Assembly (NCBI GenBank): GCA_022432975.1
Contig: CM039509.1
Span: 25,265,432 to 25,329,431, forward strand
Source: Begonia masoniana
Taxonomy: Eukaryota; Streptophyta; Magnoliopsida; Cucurbitales; Begoniaceae
DNA: 64,000 nt
Direction: 5' to 3'
In this document: piece after piece, positions 1 to 9,646 of the stretch
Numbering within the stretch: position 1 is the first letter of the stretch
How the letters are laid out: every line of letters begins with the position of its first letter
Made by a program: the position numbers and the translations under genes
Notes under the pieces: model-generated
The model's database searches: none
What the model was told of the DNA's origin: nothing
Seen by the model: only the letters and a program-made list of their open reading frames with translations

Positions 1-1178
1 GAAAATGAACGTGTTTTACGAAAAGTCATGCATTTACGTATATGTACATGTTAGTGCACTCCTTACTTAGTGTTAGGCTTAATGTTTAAATCGTATGATG
101 TAAGTGAATAAGAGCAGCACAGTGAGATTACACGAGCTTGCTAGGATTATGGATGCGGTTGGAGGAGTACGACCATGGCGGCATCCTGGCAACATTGCTA
201 GGGCGATTCCGACCGTGGTTAGTATGTGTTGGTGTTTATTTTGTTTAGAAGTGATTAAGAAAGTTTAAGTATGTGTATAGAAACGTGATGAGAGATTTTA
301 TGGAAATGTCTATGTGTGTTGATGGAAAGGTTTATTAGAAAATGTATGAAAAGTCGAGTTTTTAAAGTATATGTTGTGGTAGTAGAACGTCTAGAATGTG
401 AAGTCTTTATTTGATAAATATACTGGAATTGTTTGGATGTTTTTAAACTTGTATGGATATGCTCGGTTTTTAGAGCGATCAACGCAGTTTGTTTTCAAAA
501 ATTTTAAATACATTTTCGGATGCGTTTTTTAGGGTTGAGGTATTTTATGTTTAGAAATATTTGATGCAAGTTTATGGGTGAAGTGTAGGTGAAAGAATGG
601 ATGTGAAGTGATGAAATGAGGAAAAGTGGAAGGGAAGCGCGTTGGGGCGCGCGCAACAAGCGCGGTGCACGCCCCAGCCGATCGATCGACACCTTCTCTG
701 GAGCGCAGGCGCGATCGGCAGAGAGCCTGCCGATCAATCGGCGCTCTACGCGCGCTCGCTGCGCGTAGCGACAGCGCGCCGCACCACTCGAGACCCAAAT
801 GATTTTTTTAAAAAAATTGACTTGTCAAAACATGTTTCAACCGGACCTTTTACGATACTTTTTAAACGTATTTTACGAGCGATCCTCACGTATTTTAAGG
901 GATTTTAAGGACCCAAAAACCTAGTCAACATTTTATCAAAAAATGGTTTTAGCCTCATTTTTAATGTTTTAAAAGTCGAATTATTTTACGCCCAAAATGT
1001 CTAAGTCAAAGTTAGACTCTAAAGGTTGATAAAGGTGGGTCAATTTTTTAAGTCCGTTTCTTTTAAAGTGTGATGGAAAAATGAAAAATTTTATGTAAGA
1101 ATACGAGGGCTTAGGTCGATGTTAAGTCGATGTCAAGTCATGTCCTGTGACGGCCCAGAGAGGGACTGAGTCGTTACA
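1..1178 (+). repeat. 5' LTR of outer element C, left end outside window
   Basis: The LTR ends in gtcgttaca and is followed at once by a primer-binding site, which fixes the right edge. Positions 640-790 hold a GC-rich palindrome block with CGATCGATCG. Positions 800-1178 match the C 3' LTR at about 33165-33480 and 54858-54922 (shared runs around tttaaaaaaattgactt and gtcgatgtcaagtcatgtcc). At 50-110 a worn copy of the conserved acceptor block can be seen (ttacttagtgttaggctta, then gatgtaagtga). Loss of the AG|GT there suggests the split ORF module is dead in this copy. Confidence 0.85.
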
Positions 1179-1414
1179 GTTATAGTATCAGAGCCACGTG
1201 ATCGCAATCGTTTAGTTGATTACCTAACAATGCCACTCGCCACATGGAAGTGCTTCGCCAACTGTAAGTGTTTAAGTTTAAGTATGATTCATAGATGTTT
1301 ATATTGTTTTGTGTTGTCTAACATGCCTAGGGACAAGAAAATGTCGAGAGTACCTAAGCAACCCTGAGTGGATCCCATTAGCTAGTTTACAGACATAGTG
1401 CACAACAGTAGAAG
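1179..1414 (+). mobile_element. Element C internal region, segment 1 (leader and gag start remnant)
   Basis: This is the leader after the primer site. An ATG at about 1324 (atgcctagggacaagaaaat) resembles the gag start of element G on the minus strand near 25030. The frame is stopped soon after, in caaccctgagtgg. Element A is inserted at 1415. The sequence resumes at 12106, where agaag plus caaataggtattttattgaac translates as KQIGILLN, a motif also present in the G gag. Confidence 0.75.
1183..1194 (+). promoter_or_regulatory. Primer-binding site of element C (tRNA-Met type, one mismatch)
   Basis: TAGTATCAGAGC lies 4 bp after the LTR end. It differs by one base from TGGTATCAGAGC, the plant initiator-Met complement used by Tekay-type elements. 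Confidence 0.8.
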
Positions 1415-1577
1415 TGTAACACCCGACATTTCGGCCAGGTAATTTTCTGATCATTTTCATTGTCACCCCCCTCTTATTTAACCTTTATGATTTAAATTTA
1501 ATGTTAAGACAAATTTATTACAAGTTGAGTAAAACTAGGTTGGGTGGCAGTTTTGTAATTAAAATTGATGGATTGAG

Positions 1578-1585
1578 TATAAATA
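1578..1585 (+). promoter_or_regulatory. TATA box of element A 5' LTR
   Basis: TATAAATA lies 163 bp into the LTR. The same box sits at the same offset at 9810-9817 (A 3' LTR), 34501-34508 (K), 42702-42709 (B 5' LTR) and 50975-50982 (B 3' LTR). Transcription from here would make U3 short and leave most of the LTR transcribed. Confidence 0.7.
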
Positions 1586-2068
1586 GGAAATGGAAACCTT
1601 AAACCTCATTTATTACCACTGTAGCCGACATTCCCTCTCGGCGATTTCTTCCCTTCCAAGTTCTTGCTCTCGGCTACCAGAACTTTCCTTTACCGACGGC
1701 TGGTTTCAGCTTGCCTTTCCTCTACGAATCCATATCCGAGGTATACATTGACATTGTGGCTATCTATTAGTTTGTTACCCTGTTCTCAGCTCGGCATTTG
1801 AGTTTCGGTCTTTATCAATGGTCGTGTGATATTAGAACATTGTGTTAACTGAGTGTGGTAACGTCATTTCCGAATCGATTCTGATCATTTAGAGTAATCA
1901 ACTCAGCTTCAATCGATGGTAGAACCTGTCCACCTATTTTTGGATTTCTGGCAACACGGGTATCAAACAGAGTATTTAGGAATGACTTTAGCTATTAGAG
2001 TCCTAGGACGATTTATGATTAGAGCTATTAGGACCTTTGTTTTAACTACTGTAATGTACATGTTTTAG

Positions 2069-2795
2069 GTGAAGAAGTTTAAAGGGAAGAAGCTCGGATT
2101 GCTAAGGAATCCAGGTAAGTGAATGTATTAAGATTTCCGGCCACTAGGGCCCTACACCGCAAGGGTATTAGGAAATCATTGAGATGTCGGTCTGTTGACT
2201 ATGACTAGTTATTGCCATGATATGAAGAAATTGTGTAATAAGATATTAAGTTACAGGATGTTTTGCTTGTCCTTATGGTATGATTCCTCTCTGTGAACTT
2301 CATGTTTATGTATTGAGTCCACGTTTATGACTGAGTTAAGAACATGAAAAGTAAATGTAATCATAATTAAGTGCAGGACGGGGAAAAGAGACCATGACAA
2401 GTATAGCTCGCGGATTCTCCCCCTGGTGGAGGCCGAGCTGATGACATGTATGGCTCGCGAATTCTCCCCCTGGTGGAGGCCGAGTTGATGACGTGTATGG
2501 CTCGCGAATTCTCCCACTGGTGGAGGCCGAGTTAGTCGTTACTATGATTGCCGCGATAGGCAAATGACTATGAACCCCTGTCTTTCTCCCTCGTCTCCTG
2601 CCTTAATACATGCCATGAAGATAATGAAAATGAACATGAATGAAGAAAGGTTTATGAACTTGTGTTCCTTAATTTGTGCACTCATGTATATCTGTCAGTA
2701 TGCATTCCTTACTAAGCATTAGGCTTATAGTTGAACCTTATGGTGTAGGTGAAGAAGGTTCAGGTGAGGATACTATGTTCAAAGAGGATGCTTAA
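2069..2795 (+). other. Split LTR mini-ORF, A 5' LTR copy (micro-exon plus last exon)
   Basis: The micro-exon 2069-2114 (46 nt) lies between tgttttag and gtaagtgaatg. Read from its first base it gives VKKFKGKKLGLLRNP and one extra base. The last exon 2749-2795 follows ggtgtag. Joined in phase it gives GEEGSGEDTMFKEDA and TAA. A branch-point-like TTACTAAG lies at 2709-2716, about 32 nt before the acceptor. The leader frame feeding the micro-exon is open for about 50 codons but has no ATG. Splicing is inferred only. Confidence 0.45.
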
Positions 2796-3101
2796 GGCTG
2801 GTTGCTGGAGGAAGCTCAAAATGACAGTGCAGGACTGGAAAGGCGATTCATGACCCCTGGTTAACGTTTTATGATTTCTATTAAGATAATGGATATGACA
2901 GTCTAAATAGGTTAAGGCTAATTTGGAACGTTGAATCTTGAGATTTGTCTGGTTTAATTATTGAATCTGAGGATTATTAAAAGATTGTCGTCTAAGTCTT
3001 CTGCTTTGTGTATTTTGGATGAGATCATGTTTCTTACTCTTTGAGGTTTATGGTTACTAGGTTATGATTCGGGTGAGTTATGGTAAGTTCTATTGGGTGA
3101 A

Positions 3102-3420
3102 GATGCCGAAGGATTGTAGTTGGATGGTTTAGTCTTCCGGCTAACGTCATCGGCAGATGCCGAATGTTAGTAGATTGATGGTTTAGTCTTCCGGCTGACG
3201 TCATCGGCAGATGCCGAAGGATAGTATTTGGATGGTTTAGTCTTCCGGCTGACGTCATCGGCAGATGCCGAAGGATAGTAGTTGGATGGTTTAGTCTTCC
3301 GGCTGACGTCATCGGCAGATGCCGAAGGATTGTAGTTGGATGGTTTAGTCTTCCGGCTGACGTCATCGGCAGATGCCGAATGTTAGTAGATTGATGGTTT
3401 AGTCTTCCGGATGATGTCAC
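3102..3420 (+). repeat. 54-bp tandem array with TGACGTCA, about 6 units
   Basis: The unit runs gatgccgaaggatagtag, ttggatggtttagtc, ttccggctgacgtcatcggca. Most units hold the palindrome TGACGTCA, a bZIP (TGA/CRE-type) site; the first unit has TAACGTCA. As 54 is a multiple of 3 the array is open in several frames on both strands. Confidence 0.9.
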
Positions 3421-3925
3421 CAGTAGAAGTTGTAAATGTTATCTTGTTGTCTAGTGACCGGTGGATGTCACCGGATGATGCTTTTAATTGAGCACGCGAG
3501 GCCCACGTGCCCACCGGAAGATGTCTCCTTTTAGGCGGTGTTAAGCGAGACACGCGTAATGCACGTGATGACCGGACGATGAAATTTCTGAGGGTTGCCA
3601 ACACATGCAACCCATGCAAACCCGAGTAGAATTATGTTAAGAGAGTTGAGGGCATTTCTCCTTTGCCCGAATTTGTCAAGAAACCGATGACCGAGTCTAG
3701 TCGCTCGACTCTGTGAAAGTTTGAGCCGACGAGGCGTAGAAAGTCGAACACGAGAGGGTTCGTCTTCCTTGATGGTTCTACGTCTCTGTTTCCAGTTTAG
3801 GAAAGAAAATAAATAAAAAAATATAATATAATATGTAGTAAGTGAATGTAAAAGTAAAAGTCAAGCAAACGATTAATGAAAGATTATGAACACGTGACGG
3901 CTCCTGGCTGGGGTCGTTACAATTA

Positions 3926-3937
3926 TGGTATCAGAGC
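3926..3937 (+). promoter_or_regulatory. Primer-binding site of element A
   Basis: TGGTATCAGAGC lies 4 bp after the LTR end at 3921. It is a perfect initiator tRNA-Met 3'-end complement. Confidence 0.92.
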
Positions 3938-4029
3938 AAAACCAGGTTCTAAAACCGATTCTGTAGACTGCCTTCCAGCACTGACTGTCACTTGAGCACA
4001 CCCCAGCAACTGTAAGTATTTATGATTTC

Positions 4030-4902
4030 ATGTATGTCATTAAGTTAAGTTATGCCTGTAATGATTTGTCTAGGAATCCCGAGATGGTTAGAGGTCAACA
4101 GAGGGAGACCAATGAGGATAGCAATGCTATTGCTCAATTGACTGAGTTAGTCATGCGCCAATCTCACCAGATAGAACGACTGATGACAGCTAGAGAAGAA
4201 CAAGGCAACTCCAGTACTAACGCAACTCATGATCATGGGGGTGAACGCTTTCACCGGCTTCGACCCCCGGTGTTTAATGGGTATGTTTCCGATCCTATTC
4301 ATGCTGAGGAGTGGATTCGAAAGATAGAAGACATGTTTAAGTATGCAAAGGTTGACGAAGGGGATAAGGTCACCTATGCTGTCTTTCATTTGGAGTTAAG
4401 TGCAAGGCATTGGTGGGACTCGATCCAGAACACCGCTAATGCCGAAGCTATGACCTGGGGAATGTTCAAGACTGCCTTCTTTGACAAGTACTTCAATAGG
4501 ACTGTTCGGGCCAACAAGAAGAAGGAGTTCATGAATCTTCGTCAAACTGGCTCGGTGACGGATTACATATGCGAATTTGATGCCTTATCACGGTTTGCTC
4601 CCCGTATGATAGTGGATGAGGAAGACAGGATTTATCAGTTTGTTCAAGCACTGAAGCCAAGTCTGTACATGAAAGTGAAGACTGCTGGGATACATAATGT
4701 ACCTTATGGTGAAGTGACGGCCAAGGCCTTGGAGCTGGAGGAGGCAGAAATGACAGCATATGCACTGCGCGAACAGCCAAAGAAACTCATGAAGGACACT
4801 CAGCCGCCACCACGTCAGAACAAGGGTTGGCAGCCGCGTCAGAACAGGGGACCACAGCAACAACAGCATGGAATAAAGAGGCCCCTCAACCAGAACGACT
4901 GA
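4030..4902 (+). pseudogene. gag: Gag of element A, cut short by a 1-base insertion
   Basis: This is the capsid part of a Ty3/gypsy gag. The frame opens at 4030, but the likely start is ATG 4084 (MVRGQQRE), which lacks the upstream leader-like residues. The retrotransposon gag core spans roughly residues 75-215 ([34 protein letters not shown]), followed by a Q- and P-rich basic linker. Compared with element B (aacgatgacc), A reads aacgactgacc near 4897. This extra C brings in TGA at 4900-4902, before the zinc knuckle. In B gag and pol are one frame, so this is a mutation and not programmed frameshifting. Confidence 0.9.
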
Positions 4903-7336
4903 CCAGGGAAAAGGAAAGAGACCTCTGGCACCTCTATGCCCTACATGTCAGAAGAACCACCCTGGTGAGTGCAAGTTGCTTTCTGGCCGTTGTTTCAGGT
5001 GTGATAAGACCGGACACTTAGTCAGAGACTGCCCCATGCCGCCAGACCCGAACCGTGCAAGAGTAATACCCAGAGTTTACGCTATGTTGGAAGATGAGGA
5101 CACAGTGCCGCATACAGTCATATCAGGTACCATCATGATCTGTGGTTTTGCTGCTTATACACTTATAGATACAGGGGCCACACACTCGTTTATATCAACC
5201 TTGTTTGTATGCAATCATAACATAGGATCATTACCAACGGAAGGGTCATATAGTGTCATGTTACCATCAGGAAAGTCCCTACATTCAGAACAGATTGTTA
5301 AGGGTGACGTTGTGTCCTTAGGGGATAAGAATCTCTATGCGGAACTAATTGTTATTGACATGAAAGGGTATGAAGTGATATTAGGGATGGATTGGTTATT
5401 TAAGCATCATGCCACAATAAGTTGTAGATCTGGAATAGTTGATTTTAGACCCCCAAATGGCAATCATTATTCTTTCCAAGCTATTCCTAAAATAAGTAAG
5501 ATACCAATTATATCCTCACTAGAAGTATATCGAATGCTGAGATGTGGTTGCGAGAGCTACCTGGCTAGTGTGAAGGATGACCGGGTGAAGAATAAAATTG
5601 AGCTACAGGACATTCCTATAGTCCGGGAGTTTCCCGAGGCATTCTTAGATGATTTACCGGGTATACCACCTGATAGAGAAATAGAGTTTGTAATTGATAC
5701 ATACCCCGAGGCATCACCTGTATCTAAGAATCCTTACCGTATGGCACCTGTTGAGTTGAAAGAATTGAAGGTCCAACTGCAGGAATTGGTTGACAAGGGA
5801 TTTATTCGCCCCAGCAGTTCTCCTTGGGGTGCACCAGTCTTATTTGTAAGGAAGAAAGATGGTTCTTTTAGAATGTGCATAGACTACAGGGAACTAAATA
5901 AGTTGACCATCAAGAATAGGTACCCCTTACCGAGGATTGATGATTTGTTTGACCAATTGCAAGGAGCTAAGGTATTTTCAAAGATAGATTTACGTTCGGG
6001 TTATTACCAACTGAAGGTTAGAGAAGGAGATATACCAAAGACAGCCTTCAGAACCCGCTATGGACATTATGAATTCTTAGTCATGTCGTTTGGATTGACA
6101 AACGCCCCTGCAGCCTTCATGGATTTAATGAACAGTGTGTTTCGTGAGTATTTGGATAAGTTTGTGATTGTATTCATAGATGATATCTTGATATACTCCC
6201 GAACTGTGGCTGACCATGAAGAACATTTGAAAGTAGTTTTGACGACATTGAAGGAGCATCAACTTTATGCCAAGCTATCTAAGTGTGAGTTTTGGTTAGA
6301 TAAAGTTAATTTCCTTGGCCATGTAGTTTCTGCTAATGGCATATCTGTGGACCCGACCAAAATTCAGGCAGTAAAGGATTGGCCTCAACCTAAGAATGCC
6401 AGCGAAGTCCGCAGCTTCCTTGGATTGGCAGACTATTACAGGAAGTTCATCAAGAGATTTTCTATGATAGCTAAACCCCTGACGAGTTTGACAAAGAAGG
6501 ACATTAAGTATTCTTGGACTGAAGCCTGTGAAGACAGCTTCCAGACGTTAAAACTGAAGTTAACAACAGCCCCTGTATTGACCCTCCCAACCGAAGGAGG
6601 AAAATTTAGTGTTTACTGTGATGCGTCTAAAGTTGGTTTAGGTTGCGTTCTGATGCAAGAGGGTAAAGTTATAGCGTATGCCTCTAGGCAGCTAAAGAAT
6701 TACGAGCAAAATTACCCCACTCATGATCTAGAATTAGCTGTTGTTGTTTTTGCCTTGAAGATTTGGAGACACTATTTATATGGACAGCAATGTGATGTGT
6801 TTTCTGACCATAAAAGTCTAAAGTACCTCTTCACACAGAAGGAGTTGAACATGAGACAGAGACGTTGGTTGGAATTTGTCAAGGACTACAATTTTGAGAT
6901 CAAGTATCACCCCGGGAAGGCTAACTCTGTAGCTGATGCATTGAGTAGGATGTCAACAACAATGCAGCCCGTGGTTTCAACCATGTCTATACCCTTAAGA
7001 ACAGAAGTTCAGAAGTTTGACTTGGAGATAGTTCCAGAGTTATCAGTCTTGCTCGCTGAGTTATCTATTCAACCATCAATTTTGGAAAAGATCAAGGATG
7101 CACAACAGAGGGATTCAGAGGAAAATATCAGCATGATGAACAAGTTGAAAGACACCACCTCCGAGTTCAGTCTCTCCAAGGATGGAATCCTGAAGTTTAG
7201 GAATCGGTGGTGCATTCCTAATGATGTGGAATTGCGTAAGTTGATCTTGGCAGAGGCGCACTCCTCTTCCTTTTCTGTACATCCTGGCTGCACCAAGATG
7301 TACCGAGACCTGAAGTTACTGTACTGGTGGCCTAAC
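4901..7336 (+). pseudogene. pol: Pol of element A: zinc knuckle, protease, RT, RNase H, integrase N-terminus
   Basis: This frame continues gag after the frameshift. In order it holds the knuckle [14 protein letters not shown], protease [12 protein letters not shown], and reverse transcriptase with [19 protein letters not shown] and the catalytic FIDDILIYS. RNase H follows with [15 protein letters not shown] and [14 protein letters not shown], then the start of the integrase zinc finger ([13 protein letters not shown]). It has no stops up to the MITE insertion in the codons for YWWPNLK. Translation then runs into MITE sequence and stops at 7463-7465. The motifs fit the Tekay/Del clade of chromoviruses. 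Confidence 0.92.
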
Positions 7337-7344
7337 CTAAAAAG

Positions 7345-8436
7345 TAGGGGTGTTCAAAATCGGTTTCGGTTCGGTTTTGGGGAGGAACCAAACCGAACCG
7401 ATCGGTTTCGGTTTTGGATTTGCCAAACCGAAACCGGTTTTGGGGCACACCAAAACCGAACCTAAACCGAACCGAAAATTTCGGTTCGGTTTTGGTTTGG
7501 TTTCGGTTTTACAACCTATAAAACAACGGTTTTGAGACAAAATGACAAAAAATTTTAATAAAAAATAATCAACAACGTATACTATAGAACTTACTATTTT
7601 TGTCAAAAGAATAAAAATTACAGAATGTTAAAAGAATTGCTTATAAGTAAAAATAAATGAGACATTAAGTGAAATTGTCGTCGCAGAAGAAGACCATATT
7701 AAGGGTTGGTGCTTCTCATAGCTCGGGTTTCTATCCATGATTCCAACACAGTACAAGAACAAGGAAAGACGTTGAATAAATAACAATAAATTCTTCCACC
7801 CAAACGTACTCTCCTAGAGAAAAAAAAAATTGTTCAAAAACAGAACACCAATCCAAACCAGTTGAATTTCACTGTCACTGTTCGACCCAAAAATAAATTT
7901 CGCTGGCAGATCAGAATTTCCATCGAACAATCGTCGGCCACTAAATGTGCTTGTCACAGGTTGCATAATCGGCCGGTCTTCTTCTCTGGACAGCGTGCTC
8001 AGAAGGACACCGGTGAACCATAAATCGGAGCTTGCGGCGTCGCTCTGTGAGACGAAGGACGGATAGAAACTGCGGGGGATTCAACGACCGATGGGAAACT
8101 CTTCTCCCAGGCGCGCTGCAGTTTCTGTGGCGTCGGAGCTGTGCGTCAACCTTCTGTGCGACGAATGGGAACAACTTCACTCGACTGTTGGACGTGTGCG
8201 ACAGCTTCAGGAGCTCGGCGGGAAACAACAGAATGACAGAAAATTTTAATCAACAACGGTTCGGTTCGGTTTGGATCGGTTTCACCAATCCAAACCGATA
8301 ACCGAACTGCATTAGCCGGTTTTGAGAAATGTCAAACCGAAGTCCAGTTTCCAGTGGCTCAAAACCGGTCCGAACCGAACCTAATTCACCGGTTTCGGTT
8401 TGGTTCGTTGGTTCCGGTTCGGTTTGAACACCCCTA
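7345..8436. mobile_element. Non-autonomous hAT-type DNA transposon (MITE-like) in pol of A
   Basis: The element is 1092 bp long, starts TAGGGGTGTTCAAA and ends TTTGAACACCCCTA (inverted termini). It is flanked by the perfect 8-bp duplication ctaaaaag at 7337-7344 and 8437-8444; an 8-bp TSD is the hAT signature. The outer 150 bp on each side are dense in cggttcggttt and aaccgaaccg motifs, typical hAT subterminal repeats. The core (about 7940-8230) is more GC-rich and holds only short ORFs with no transposase motif. It may be captured or unique filler DNA. Confidence 0.9.
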
Positions 8437-9605
8437 CTAAAAAGGGATGTTGCTAAGTATGTAGAGTCCTGTTTTGTATGCCAACAAGTCAAAGCCGAGC
8501 ACCAACGTCCAGGAGGTACTCTTCAGCCGTTGCCTATTCCCGAATGGAAGTGGGAACACATAACTATGGATTTCGTTGTAGGACTACCTAAGACGACAAA
8601 AGGACATGATTGTATTTGGGTTGTGGTGGATAGACTGACGAAATCAGCCCATTTCTTACCTGTAAGGACCACCTATACGATGGACCAATTTGCTGATCTT
8701 TATGTTTAGGAAATTATCAGGTTTCATGGAATCCCTGTATCCATTGTCTCTGACCGTGACCCCAGGTTTACCTCTCGATTCTGGAAAAGTTTGCAAGGCA
8801 CATTAGGTACAAAGTTATCTTTCAGCACAGCTTTCCACCCACAGCCGATGGCCAATCAGAAAGGACGATTCAAATACTCGAAGATATGTTGAGAGCATGT
8901 GTACTTGACTTTCAAACAACTTGGAGCAGGCAATTACCTCTGGTTGAGTTCTCATACAATAACAGTCATCAGTCCACCATTGGTATGGCACCATATGAGG
9001 CACTGTATGGTAGGAAGTGTAGGTCACCTCTTTACTGGGACGAGGTTGGTGAAACAAAACTTCTTGGACCCGATATTCTGCAGCAAATGTCAGATAAGAT
9101 TGCCACTATTCGAAAAAGAATGATGACTGCTCAGAGCCGGCAGAAGTGTTATGCAGATCAAAGGAGAAGGGAACTCGAGTTTTCAGCAGGAGATGAAGTA
9201 TTCTTAAAGGTGTCACCACTTAAAGGAGTCTTAAGATTTGGCAAGAAGGGAAAACTTAATCCTAGATTTATTGGACCCTTCCCTGTCTTGGCAAAAGTCG
9301 GGAGTACAGCCTACAGACTGCAACTGCCTCCATCATTGGATAAAGTTCATAATGTCTTCCATGTGTCAATGTTAAGGAAGTGCATGCGTGATCCGATGCA
9401 GGTCATCCAGCCACCGAATATTGGTTTAGAGCCGACACTGGAGTATGAGGAGAAACAAATACAGATTTTGGAATATACAATCAAGACTCTGAGAAACAAG
9501 GAGATTCCATTGGTGAAAGTTTTATGGACGAATCATGGCATTGAAGAAGCCACATGGGAAAGACAGCAAGAGATGTTGGACAACTATCCTGAGTTATTTG
9601 CTTGA
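8437..9605 (+). pseudogene. pol: Integrase and chromodomain of element A, with a stop and a frameshift
   Basis: After the MITE the frame resumes with [18 protein letters not shown] (second half of the HHCC finger) and the integrase core MDFVVGLPKTTKGHD...[16 protein letters not shown] at 8707-8709 replaces CAG, as seen in element B. One base is missing in cacccacagccgatgg near 8844 where B has cacccacagaccgatgg, which shifts the frame. The last open part, 8886-9605, holds YNNSHQSTIGMAPYEALYG with the third catalytic acidic residue. It ends in a chromodomain ([34 protein letters not shown]). Confidence 0.92.
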
Positions 9606-9633
9606 GCAATTTTCGAGGACGAAAATTTTGTTT

Positions 9634-9646
9634 AAGGAGGGGTGGA
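9634..9646 (+). promoter_or_regulatory. Polypurine tract of element A
   Basis: aaggaggggtgga lies directly before the 3' LTR. It would prime plus-strand DNA synthesis. Confidence 0.85.

Larger units (their letters stand above)
1415..3921 (+). repeat. Element A 5' LTR (family 1)
   Basis: It runs from tgtaacacccgac to gtcgttaca, 2507 bp. A TATA box lies at 1578-1585. A leader exon is inferred to end at 1740 (ccgag|gtatac). The micro-exon is 2069-2114 and the last exon starts at 2749. Three 47-bp copies around tatggctcgcgaattctcc lie at about 2397-2535, inside the inferred second intron. A 54-bp array follows at 3102-3420. Two G-box CACGTG sites lie at about 3509 and 3563. Confidence 0.95.

Noticed and set aside
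642..908. 88-codon ORF through the GC block of C
   Set aside because: Same reason: open by composition, lies in an LTR, not kept in the 3' LTR.
4900..4990. Programmed gag-pol frameshift in element A
   Set aside because: Element B, a close copy, has gag and pol in one frame. A single inserted C explains the A arrangement.
7350..8301. Short ORFs inside the MITE (for example 7350-7535 and 8032-8301)
   Set aside because: They are made of subterminal repeats or short GC-rich core sequence; no transposase motif.
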